Positions 14,684 through 21,557 of a DNA stretch of 28,666 nt are shown here, piece after piece (within the stretch, counting starts at the first letter, position 1; each line of letters opens with the position of its first letter). The stretch lies in the NCBI GenBank assembly GCA_036386415.1, contig DASVVT010000082.1, forward strand, positions 1 to 28,666, given 5' to 3'. The DNA comes from DASVVT01 sp036386415. GTDB taxonomy: Bacteria; Acidobacteriota; Blastocatellia; Pyrinomonadales; Pyrinomonadaceae. Made by a program: the position numbers and the translations under genes. The notes beneath the pieces are model-generated. The model saw only the letters and a program-made list of their open reading frames with translations, was not told where the DNA came from and did not search any database.

Positions 14684-16744
14684 TCAGATTGATCGCCATC
14701 GGGCGAAATGGTCGCGCAGCCGCTCAGTGCCGCGTATCTCGTGCGGCTGCTGCGGGGCTATGAACAGACGGACGGTGCGCTTGAAACTCTTTTGAAAGTC
14801 TTTGATGATCTTTTCCTGACCCGCGCTCCGTGCGGCGCAAAAATCGCAAGCGGTGGCGGCCTCAAGCGGCACGACCATGTTGATCAGGAGTCGGCGCATA
14901 GGAACTTTAAGCTGCTTGAGCCGTTCGCTCAAGCGCAAGGTCTCTTCCAGGCTCATCTGTTCGGGGATGGCGACGCCGACGAACTCGCACTCCTGCGAAT
15001 CGGTCAGAAGCGCCGCCACGCGCTTGATATTCTTCGAGAGCGCGATCAACTCTTCTGCGACGCCGCTTGATCGTACTACGTTCTTGTACTTCAAGAGCAG
15101 CTTGATGAACATGCGCACCCAGGAGAGCGCTATGTCCGGCAGCTCCAGAAAGCGTACGAGATGACCTGTCGGCGCGGTGTCGAGGACGATTGACGTGTAG
15201 CCGCCCGCGCCCACCAGATCGCTGATGGCGCTGAGCGCCGCGATCTCGTCTATTCCGGGCGGCGCAAGCGCGACCAGCTCGCGCATCGCTTCACGGTCAA
15301 ACTGAATCTCCCAGCGCGAGCCTCCCGTGAGCGATTGGAAGAGATCATCTGTCCATGCACGGTAACGCGCCTTCAACTCTTCGAAACGCGCCCCCGGATC
15401 AATCTCCATCGCATCCAGGTTCTTCAGACGGGCGACGCCTCGTTTCAACTCTCCGATCTGCTCGTCAAAACTGTCGGAGAGAGAATGAGCGGGATCGGTG
15501 GAGAAGAGTAGCACACGCTCTTCACTGTGCAGTTCGGCCAGCGCGAGCGCTGCCGACGCGGCGGCAGTCGTCTTCCCGACGCCACCCTTGCCCCCGAAGA
15601 TGAGCAGGCGTCTGGGCTCAAGTGTGAAACCGGACGCGGCATCGCGGCGCTGGCCGGACATCGAGAAAGACCGCGCTTTTGTCTTCGCCTCGCCGCCGCC
15701 TCGCAGCTTCGTCTCTGCGTCTGCTTCCTCCCAGACGACCCGCGCGAAGCGGCGAAGTCCACGCAGGCCGCGCACTTCACCCTCGAACAGCGGCGCGCGA
15801 TGCTGGCTGAGATCATCGAATTGACGCTCGATCCGCTTGAGCCAGGGCTTCTGTCCAGCGCGGCGAGCGCGACAATACTCGCAGCCCTCTCGCTCAACCT
15901 CCACGCGATTGACGATCAGATCAGTGACGGGCACACCCTCGTCTCGAAGCAGAGCGTAGTAACGCGCTGTCTCTTCGACGCTCATCGCCTCCGGGATGGT
16001 CACGAGCGTAAAACTCGTACGACCTGGCTCAAAGAGCATTCCTCGCACGCGCTTGATCCTCTCCTCCAAATCCTTCAGGAAGAGATCGACCTCATCCTCG
16101 CGACGCGCACGATGACGTGCAAATTGCGCGACGATGTAACGATGCTTGTCCGCCATCCGATCAAGAGCCGTCAGCATGTGTGCGAAGACTTCCGGCAGGC
16201 GCAGCAGTCTTGAGGTGTGCCCCGACGGCGCCGTATCGACGACGATGCGCGAGTAAGAGCCAGCGCGATCAAATTCGCTCAGCTCAAAGAGCGCCATCAC
16301 CTCGTCCATGCCGGGCAGAGAGAGGTTCATGAGCGCGTCTATATCGCTTTCGTCCAGGAGCGTGCCGCGCTCGGCGATTTCGCTCAGGGTCGCGCCATGC
16401 TTGGTTTTGAACTCCTCGAGCGCGCGCCCGGCCTCCATCTCGCGCGCCAGCAGGGTTGCCGAGCCACGCCGCGCAACTTCGACCGTGCGGTCGCCAATCT
16501 CAACCTTCAAGCTATCGGAGAGTGAATGCGCAGGGTCTGTGGAGAAGAGCAGGATGCGCTCGTCGCCGTGCGCATGATCCAGCAGACGTAGAGCGAAGGC
16601 TGCGGCGGCGGTCGTCTTCCCGACTCCGCCCTTGCCGCCAAAGAAGATGTAACGTGAGGTGGGAAGCGCCCTGGCTAAGGAGGGAGATGTCAGAGCAGCC
16701 TGCCCGGTAGAGCCGCGCGCCCTGGCATCCCCTTTCTTTCTCAC
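14684..16744 (-). CDS. Tandem ArsA/Get3-type ATPase in the gas-vesicle cluster
   Basis: A 686-residue fusion of two ArsA/GET3-family (PF02374) ATPases. Each half has the deviant Walker A GGKGGVGKT (36-44 and 384-392), the switch I STDPAHSLSD (68-77 and 415-424), the switch II DTAPSGHT/DTAPTGH (170-177 and 522-528) and a C-x-x-C (CEYC 288-291; CDFC 633-636) like the zinc motif of Get3. By eye there are only five cysteines, and none lies where the metalloid-site residues of E. coli ArsA fall in the first half. No ArsB, ArsD or ArsR is nearby. The GTG start at 16744 overlaps the gvpG stop by four bases (GTGA), with GAGGGA upstream, so the two are coupled. I infer a Get3-like chaperone or targeting ATPase for hydrophobic vesicle proteins. 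The arsenite-pump subunit is the alternative. Confidence 0.93.
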   Translation of the reverse strand: MRKKGDARARGSTGQAALTSPSLARALPTSRYIFFGGKGGVGKTTAAAAFALRLLDHAHGDERILLFSTDPAHSLSDSLKVEIGDRTVEVARRGSATLLAREMEAGRALEEFKTKHGATLSEIAERGTLLDESDIDALMNLSLPGMDEVMALFELSEFDRAGSYSRIVVDTAPSGHTSRLLRLPEVFAHMLTALDRMADKHRYIVAQFARHRARREDEVDLFLKDLEERIKRVRGMLFEPGRTSFTLVTIPEAMSVEETARYYALLRDEGVPVTDLIVNRVEVEREGCEYCRARRAGQKPWLKRIERQFDDLSQHRAPLFEGEVRGLRGLRRFARVVWEEADAETKLRGGGEAKTKARSFSMSGQRRDAASGFTLEPRRLLIFGGKGGVGKTTAAASAALALAELHSEERVLLFSTDPAHSLSDSFDEQIGELKRGVARLKNLDAMEIDPGARFEELKARYRAWTDDLFQSLTGGSRWEIQFDREAMRELVALAPPGIDEIAALSAISDLVGAGGYTSIVLDTAPTGHLVRFLELPDIALSWVRMFIKLLLKYKNVVRSSGVAEELIALSKNIKRVAALLTDSQECEFVGVAIPEQMSLEETLRLSERLKQLKVPMRRLLINMVVPLEAATACDFCAARSAGQEKIIKDFQKSFKRTVRLFIAPQQPHEIRGTERLRDHFARWRSI

Positions 16745-17082
16745 GTCTCGTCCCTCTCGCCCGGCTCCCAGAATCTGCCCTCATCATCGTCGTCACCGCC
16801 CGCTTCGATGACGATTTGTGACGATTGGGCCGTGTGCACCTGTTGGAGAAGCCCGAGCTGACGCTCGCGTATCACGCGCAGCCGCGCGAACAACTCGGCC
16901 TCTTGCGCCTTGTAGTCCTCTTCTGAAATCTCTTCCAGCTCAAGGCGCATTTGCAGCTCAAGCAGTTGCTCCTTGATGACCGTGTCGTCGCTCAGCTCAC
17001 GGTCGGCCATCTTTTGAATCTGGCCGAGGATGAACCTGAAGCCGTTGACGGGAGCCAGCAGAAGGTCGTCTATGAAAAACAT
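16741..17082 (-). CDS. gvpG: Gas vesicle protein GvpG
   Basis: A 113-residue GvpG. The family start is clear: FIDDLLLAPVNGFRFILGQI (residues 3-22; LP/LxAPVxG in relatives), followed by a long amphipathic helical hairpin with the conserved KEQLLELQMRLELEEISEED and YKAQEAELFARLR. The C-terminal 30 residues are acidic (GGDDDDEG) and low complexity. GvpG binds GvpF/L and other Gvp proteins in haloarchaeal interaction studies and is essential for vesicle assembly. The product should be cytosolic. No ribosome site is seen at the ATG. The stop codon overlaps the start of the tandem ATPase gene. Confidence 0.94.
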   Translation of the reverse strand: MFFIDDLLLAPVNGFRFILGQIQKMADRELSDDTVIKEQLLELQMRLELEEISEEDYKAQEAELFARLRVIRERQLGLLQQVHTAQSSQIVIEAGGDDDDEGRFWEPGERDET

Positions 17083-17155
17083 ATAATGAGAGACCGCAGA
17101 TCAATGCCGCCGGATGGTCACGGCGCGTTGAAGCAAATGTTCAGGGGAACGCTCC

Positions 17156-17704
17156 TCACTGAACCGGATACGGATTGACGAGAGCCTCTTCGACAATCTC
17201 ACGCAAAAGCCTGGGGGTCTGCGCCGGATTATAGCCAACCATTCTTTTGAAGACGTAGCCGTAGCCGGTCACTATCAGAATCTGAGGAATCGCCTGACGC
17301 CCCCCCATCAAGGCTTTCGCCATCTCTTTATCCAGCCAGCCGGACTCGAAATTATGCTTGAGGTCACGGTTGAAAGAGAGCGTCTGCTCGGCTTCAGACT
17401 CACGGTCTCCGGCGACGAGTCCGATCACTTCCACACCCCTCGCAGCATACTCCTTATTAAGATCGTTGACGGCAGCAGCGGACAGCCGACATGGCGCGCA
17501 CCATGAAGCCCACAGATATAGAACCTGTACCTTGCCGCTGTTATCGCTGAGCCTGAAGCTCGATGCGCCATTAACCGTCGTGATCTCGGCACTCATGACG
17601 CTCTCCGGCAAGGTGTCGGCCTTCGCTTCAGTTTGCGCCGCCACTTGATGACTAAGCAGCAACCCGACGGCAATAGCGATGAACGCTCTACGGCTGATTT
17701 TCAT
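17156..17704 (-). CDS. TlpA-like thioredoxin-fold protein with signal peptide
   Basis: A 182-residue exported thiol-disulfide oxidoreductase. An N-terminal signal peptide (residues 1-23) contains SRRAFI close to the start, which resembles the twin-arginine motif, and ends VAAQT. The TlpA/ResA-type domain follows: VQVLYLWASWCAPCRLSAAA with the WCAPC active site (68-72), VEVIGLVAGD, and the cis-Pro region QAIPQ (P140). Proteins of this family reduce or shuffle disulfides in the periplasm. It is embedded between gvpG and gvpF/L paralog 3, with gaps of 73 and 50 bases on the same strand, so it looks co-transcribed. The reason for an exported thioredoxin in a cytosolic organelle cluster is unclear. 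A palindrome lies just upstream. Confidence 0.9.
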   Translation of the reverse strand: MKISRRAFIAIAVGLLLSHQVAAQTEAKADTLPESVMSAEITTVNGASSFRLSDNSGKVQVLYLWASWCAPCRLSAAAVNDLNKEYAARGVEVIGLVAGDRESEAEQTLSFNRDLKHNFESGWLDKEMAKALMGGRQAIPQILIVTGYGYVFKRMVGYNPAQTPRLLREIVEEALVNPYPVQ

Positions 17705-17715
17705 GGCTTCGCAAG

Positions 17716-17732
17716 TTTAAGTGACACTTGAA
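17716..17732. promoter_or_regulatory. Palindrome upstream of the TlpA-like gene
   Basis: TTTAAGTGACACTTGAA is a near-perfect palindrome around AAGTGACACTT, 12 bases before the ATG at 17704. It could be an operator half-site pair or a small hairpin. No regulator family can be assigned. Confidence 0.35.
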
Positions 17733-17754
17733 GCTGAACGTTTGAGACGACAGT

Positions 17755-18573
17755 TTATCTAGGGATCGCTTCCGTTGCGCTCTCGCCGCGCTCCAGCTTG
17801 AGGCGTATGTGCACGAAATTATAGGGCGGCCAGGGGCCTGTGTACTTGAACGAGAGCTTGCCTTCGTACTTGGCGGCGATCTCTTTCACCTTTTGATCGA
17901 ACTCTGCTTCACGGTCGCGCTCGACCAGAAACGCGGCGTTCATAATCATCTTGTCGCCGATGGGCTTGTTTGAGCGCGAGGCCACAGCCGTGTCGCGCAA
18001 GACCGAGTAGACTTCGCGCACGTAGGCATCAGTTTGCTCCGTCAGAGCGGTCTCGACCAGCCGCCCCAATTGCATGCGCGCGAAATAGGTTGAGCCCGTG
18101 GTGCGCGAAGTGATCTGCTCTTTGAGATTGCGTATCTCTTCGTTCTCCTGCTCGATCTCGGCGATGACGCGCTCGCGATCCCAGTTGACCTTGAGGCCGA
18201 ACTCGACCTTGCCTTCCATCTTGGCGAGCACATCGCGCAGCGCATCATGTGTGCCGCGCATCAACTCTATGATGTCCTCTTCTGTGCGAAAGAGAGCGCC
18301 GAAGGCCATCGGAAGCACCGTGAACTCGCGCATCACAGTCTCGTTGACCTGCTCGTGCGCGAAGACGTTTTCGCGCGTCGGGTCGTAGACCACGAGCGGC
18401 GTGTTGGAAACGACGGCGGCCAGCCCCTCGTGATGCACAGTGTAGACCTCGTCGCCGCGCCCTCCGATGCCCATCGGCCCGAACGAGAGCGGCTCCTTGG
18501 TTTCAATGATGCAGTAGACGTACTTGCCCTCTGCGGTCGAAGCGGCGGGGGATTGATCTGTTTCAGGGGTCAT
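17755..18573 (-). CDS. gvpF/L: GvpF/GvpL family gas vesicle protein (paralog 3)
   Basis: A 272-residue GvpF/L protein and the first gene of the block. Signatures: GKYVYCIIETKEPLSFGPMG (residues 16-35), GLAAVVSNTP, TRENVFAHEQVNETVMREFT with VLPMAFGALF in the centre, a charged coiled coil (about 155-185), and TGPWPPYNFVHIRLKLE at the C-terminus. The match to the family is strongest of the three. The conserved aromatic C-terminal motif is shared with paralogs 1 and 2. A short Thr/Ala-rich N-tail precedes the fold. The ATG at 18573 has no clear Shine-Dalgarno. The hairpin-rich region upstream is the natural place for the cluster's main promoter. Confidence 0.95.
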   Translation of the reverse strand: MTPETDQSPAASTAEGKYVYCIIETKEPLSFGPMGIGGRGDEVYTVHHEGLAAVVSNTPLVVYDPTRENVFAHEQVNETVMREFTVLPMAFGALFRTEEDIIELMRGTHDALRDVLAKMEGKVEFGLKVNWDRERVIAEIEQENEEIRNLKEQITSRTTGSTYFARMQLGRLVETALTEQTDAYVREVYSVLRDTAVASRSNKPIGDKMIMNAAFLVERDREAEFDQKVKEIAAKYEGKLSFKYTGPWPPYNFVHIRLKLERGESATEAIPR

Positions 18574-19132
18574 GGCACTTTTTCGGAAAACCTTGTCCTC
18601 AGTGAGGCAACATTAGTGTCTATTCAACCAGCGCAAGCCGTTTGATGAAACGGCAACTGTCGGAAAAGCTCCGGCTCTAACTGGGCAACTTAAAACGAAG
18701 AGGAAAGAGATCAAGCTTCAGGGCGGGGACATCCGCACGCGCCCCCAGCGTTAGTGCGCGAACATCAACATAATAATTCGGAGCAAGCTTTTCACGCAAC
18801 AATAATTCGTGAATCGAGAAAACAGGATGGTCTATTTACGATTTACGAATTATTCCAGACACGACATCGCCCCACAGAAGGCCGTTTGCCTTGTGGGGCG
18901 AAGTGCGTGCGCCGGAAAGCTCCGGCACTAAGTTTGGAAACGGTGCGTACGTTCACCGTATGGCTGTAGAGAGTCACAGTAGCGGACTCTACTCCCGCGC
19001 GTCTGTTCCAAGTGTAGGAACAGCACGAGTACAGCTTTCCGCAGTCTGTACCATGTAGCCCGAATTCTACTTTCCTTGAGCTGGCTTGTCAAGAATCAGC
19101 TTGACCGAATGTGAAGCGTACAGGTGGAGTAA
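18574..19132. promoter_or_regulatory. Hairpin-rich region upstream of the gas-vesicle block
   Basis: About 560 bases with no convincing gene. It holds several inverted repeats: GCCGTTT-gatg-AAACGGC (18637-18654), AATAATTCGTGAATCG with CGATTTACGAATTATT (18801-18854), CGCCCCACA with TGTGGGGCG (18868-18900), GCCGGA-aagc-TCCGGC (18911-18926), CGGTG with CACCG (18941-18958) and GTCAAG-aatcag-CTTGAC (19088-19105). The first lies 64 bases before the gvpF/L ATG and so would be in a leader transcript. None has a T-tract on the minus strand. Promoter and regulator sites are probably here, but I cannot place -35/-10 boxes with confidence. Confidence 0.5.
18801..18854. repeat. Inverted repeat with AATAATTCGTGAATCG arms
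   Basis: Arms 18801-18816 and 18839-18854 match at 15 of 16 positions, the exception being a G-T pair. The right end runs into ATTCCAGAC, which recurs after a related arm at 27774-27790. This suggests a dispersed repeat family. Confidence 0.85.
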
Positions 19133-19152
19133 CTTAAACGCATGCGTTTAAG
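19133..19152. repeat. Perfect 20-bp palindrome over a stop codon
   Basis: CTTAAACGCATGCGTTTAAG equals its own reverse complement. It contains the TAA stop of the zinc-ribbon gene (19150-19148). The CGTTTAA end matches the outer ends of the CGCAAAG-type repeats. It may be a remnant of that family or an operator. Confidence 0.9.
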
Positions 19153-19351
19153 CACTACTGTCGGTCGAGCGCACGCGCCCTCCGCGCCGCCAAGTCTCCT
19201 TCAAATTGATGCGCTTCTCTTCCCTGTACTGGCAAGCCCAGCAGACATAATGTGGCAGATTGTCATACCCTATGAACTTGATCAGATGCTGGCTCTCCTG
19301 ATCGCATCTTTCACAATACCTGGGGTTATTCTGTTCAGATTCCGGCATCAT
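19148..19351 (-). CDS. Small zinc-ribbon protein
   Basis: A 67-residue protein with two CxxC knuckles: YCERCDQES and, about 20 residues later, YVCWACQYREEK. This is the pattern of a zinc ribbon. The basic C-terminus (RRGGRVRSTDSSA) and small size suggest a nucleic-acid or protein adaptor. I chose the ATG at 19351 because GGAGAG lies five bases upstream on the minus strand; a longer frame reaching 19594 has no such support and overlaps the aminotransferase gene. It is divergent from the aminotransferase gene, with about 140 bases between. No named family recognised. Confidence 0.7.
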   Translation of the reverse strand: MMPESEQNNPRYCERCDQESQHLIKFIGYDNLPHYVCWACQYREEKRINLKETWRRGGRVRSTDSSA

Positions 19352-19490
19352 TGATCTCTCCGCCTGAAAGGCAGAGTATCTCATATAAAGGCTTTGCGAG
19401 TGCAAACTAAAACGGAAGCTGGTAAGAATAGCTTTGAAGAACTTGAGCCCGCAGGGTCTTAAGGTGGAGTATTGGCAGGAGAGAGAGCGA

Positions 19491-20663
19491 ATGATCTTTG
19501 ATCTACAGCGCGCGCGCCGCGAGACCCCTGGCTGCGCGAACGTTCTACACTTCAATAATGCCGGTGCGGCGCTCATGCCCGAGCCAGTCCTCAAAGCTTT
19601 GATCGATCACTTGCAGCTCGAAGCGCAGATCGGAGGTTATGAGGCTGCCGAGCGTGCCCGTGAAGCTGTCGAGCATGCTTACGAGGCGGCGGCACAGCTT
19701 CTCGGCTGTGCGCCCGATGAAATAGCTTTTGTCGAGAACGCCACGCGAGCCTGGGACATGGCCTTTTACTCGCTGCCTCTCGCGCCCGGTGATCGCATCC
19801 TGACGGCCACAGCCGAGTACGCCAGCAACTACATAGCCTATCTTCAGGTGGCACGTCAGACGGGAGCGATTGTCGAGGCCATCCCCAATGACGAGCACGG
19901 TCAAATCTCCATCGAAGCCCTGCGACGCGCGATAGACGAGCGCGTCAGGTTGATCGCGATCACGCACGTTCCGACCAACGGCGGCCTCGTCAACCCTGCG
20001 GCAGAGGTCGGACGAATTGCGCGCGAGGCCGGAATCCCCTACCTCCTGGACGCCTGCCAGTCCATCGGTCAAATGCCCATCGACGTGGAGTCGATGAGCT
20101 GCGATATGCTCTCGGCGACCGGGCGCAAGTACCTGCGCGGCCCGCGCGGCACGGGCTTCCTGTACGTGCGGCGCACGATCCTCGAAAGCCTTGAGCCGCC
20201 ATTTCTGGACATGCACGCGGCGGAGTGGGTGGCGCGTGATCTTTATGAAGTGCGCAATGATGCGCGCCGCTTCGAGAACTGGGAGACGAACTACGCCGGG
20301 AAGATCGCGCTCGGCGTCGCCATCGACTACGCCATGCAGTGGGGGCTGGACATCATCAAGCAGCGCGTGACGACGCTCGCCGCCACCTTGCGCGCACGCC
20401 TGCGTGATCTCCCAGGCGTAAAGGTGCACGATCTGGGTGTGGAGCGCTGCGGCATCGTCACCTTTACCGTTGACGGGCGAGAGCCGTTGGCGATACAGCG
20501 CTCACTTGCCGAACATCGCATCAACGTCTCTGTCTCAGCCCGCAGCAGCACGCTGCTCGACATGGAAGCGCGCGGCCTCGATGATCTCGTGCGCGCATCC
20601 GTTCATTATTACAACAGCGTGGAAGAGATTGAGCGATTCTGTGAGACGCTTAAAACCGTCTAG
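19491..20663 (+). CDS. Class V aminotransferase-fold PLP enzyme
   Basis: A 390-residue fold type I PLP enzyme of the class V/NifS-like group. Landmarks (numbered from this start) are HFNNAGAALMPEPV near the N-terminus, HVPTNGGLVNPAAEV, the cofactor Asp in YLLDACQSIGQ (D187), and the Schiff-base Lys in SATGRKYLRGPRGTGF (K213). The flexible-loop cysteine of SufS/NifS cysteine desulfurases is not present near INVSVSARSSTLLD, so plain cysteine desulfurase activity is unlikely. A transaminase, lyase or epimerase-like reaction is more probable. Start chosen at the ATG at 19491, with AGGAGA about eight bases upstream. An in-frame TTG at 19434 would add 19 residues. It converges with the DUF2939-like gene across a CGCAAAG repeat. 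Confidence 0.85.
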   Translation: MIFDLQRARRETPGCANVLHFNNAGAALMPEPVLKALIDHLQLEAQIGGYEAAERAREAVEHAYEAAAQLLGCAPDEIAFVENATRAWDMAFYSLPLAPGDRILTATAEYASNYIAYLQVARQTGAIVEAIPNDEHGQISIEALRRAIDERVRLIAITHVPTNGGLVNPAAEVGRIAREAGIPYLLDACQSIGQMPIDVESMSCDMLSATGRKYLRGPRGTGFLYVRRTILESLEPPFLDMHAAEWVARDLYEVRNDARRFENWETNYAGKIALGVAIDYAMQWGLDIIKQRVTTLAATLRARLRDLPGVKVHDLGVERCGIVTFTVDGREPLAIQRSLAEHRINVSVSARSSTLLDMEARGLDDLVRASVHYYNSVEEIERFCETLKTV

Positions 20664-20680
20664 CCACTGGACGGAAAATT

Positions 20681-20764
20681 TAAACGCAAAGGCCGCAAAG
20701 GTTTTCGCAAAGGAGATGCTTTTCGCGCCCTCTGCGTCTTCCACCTTTGCGCTCTTTGCGTTTA
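20681..20764. repeat. CGCAAAG-type inverted repeat, copy 4
   Basis: TAAACGCAAAGGCCGCAAAG (20681-20700) faces CTTTGCGCTCTTTGCGTTTA (20745-20764). It lies between converging genes. The TAA stop of the minus-strand gene (20764-20762) is the outer end of the right arm. It may act as a two-way terminator. Confidence 0.9.
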
Positions 20765-21451
20765 CTTCTTCCCTTTTTTGTTGCCGTTGAGAAGCGGATT
20801 GTTATTGAGCAGGTCTTGCAGGCCGCCCTTCTTCAATTGCTCGCGGACTTGCTTCTCCAGCTCGTTCTGGATTGAGGGCAAATCTTTGGCGATCTGATTG
20901 ACGATCTGCTGTGCGAGCGCGTCGTCTTTGACGGCTGTGATCTTCCAGAGGTCGCCACGGCGCTCCATCGTCAACTCGACCGGCCTGTTGTTGAGATTGG
21001 CGGCGACGTGTGCCGTGTCGCCTTCCTCCTTGATCTCCACCTCGTAGGGCATGCCGAGCGCGATGAGGATGAAGGGCTTACCTTCGGCTCGCGCCGCGAG
21101 CGTTTTGATCTGCTTGGTGACTTCGTCGCGCACCTTCTGCTTGACGGTCGGCAGCAGAGTGGGGACGAGCGATTCGATCTGCTCGCGCAGCGCGCCCGTG
21201 ATGCCGGAGGCATACTGCCCGATGGCCTTTTCCGTCACCTGCGGCACGAAGTTCTTGACGACGCTGTCCGTATCAACCAGTTGGTCAAACGTCGCGCGGT
21301 CGTTGTTCTGCACCGCATCGACAAGCAGCGCGAGCGAGTAAGCAGGGCTGCTCTTGTAGCTCTGCCACCAGAGAAAAGCGATGAGGATAATGACGATGCC
21401 GATCAACAGCATCGCCCCTAGAATTCCCAGCAGCAGCTTTCGTCTGTTCAC
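20762..21451 (-). CDS. DUF2939-like membrane-anchored protein
   Basis: A 229-residue protein with one N-terminal membrane segment (about residues 6-30, GILGAMLLIGIVIILIAFLW). The soluble part starts SSPAYSLALLVDAVQNNDRA and TFDQLVDTDSVV, the signature of the DUF2939 family, followed by VTEKAIGQYASGI and a small mixed beta domain (VEIKEEGDTAHVAANLNNRP, LWKITAVKDD). The C-terminus is Lys/Asn-rich (LLNNNPLLNGNKKGKK). It should face the periplasm. Function unknown. It is the last of three minus-strand genes (SDR, small basic protein, this one), and the TAA stop falls in the repeat arm. Confidence 0.78.
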   Translation of the reverse strand: MNRRKLLLGILGAMLLIGIVIILIAFLWWQSYKSSPAYSLALLVDAVQNNDRATFDQLVDTDSVVKNFVPQVTEKAIGQYASGITGALREQIESLVPTLLPTVKQKVRDEVTKQIKTLAARAEGKPFILIALGMPYEVEIKEEGDTAHVAANLNNRPVELTMERRGDLWKITAVKDDALAQQIVNQIAKDLPSIQNELEKQVREQLKKGGLQDLLNNNPLLNGNKKGKK

Positions 21452-21473
21452 TCCTAATCAAACCTCATGACCA

Positions 21474-21551
21474 TAGTAAATAGTGAATGGTGATTAGTAA
21501 ATAGACGAGCCGCTTTTATCCATTACGCTATTGACCATCGACTATTTACTG
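21474..21551. repeat. Degenerate mirrored heptamer array, unit TAGTAAA
   Basis: Left: TAGTAAA, TAGTGAA, TGGTGAT, TAGTAAA (21474-21501). Right: CCATTAC, GCTATTG, ACCATCG, ACTATTT (21520-21547). It has the same seven-base phasing as the other arrays but with more substitutions. It lies between the 59-residue gene and the DUF2939-like gene. Confidence 0.8.
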
Positions 21552-21557
21552 ATCGAA

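Noticed and set aside
14684..16744. Arsenite efflux ATPase ArsA as the plain reading of this gene
   Set aside because: The fold is ArsA-like, but the metalloid cysteines are missing, no arsB/arsD/arsR is adjacent, and the gene is coupled to gvpG. I therefore did not give the symbol arsA.
18607..18621. Sigma-54-like promoter upstream of the first gvpF/L gene (minus strand AGACACTAATGTTGC)
   Set aside because: The -12 TTGC is present, but the nearly invariant GG of the -24 element reads GA, and no sigma-54 activator is in the window.
19491..20663. Cysteine desulfurase (SufS/NifS)
   Set aside because: The fold fits, but the catalytic cysteine loop is absent, so I kept the broader class V aminotransferase call.
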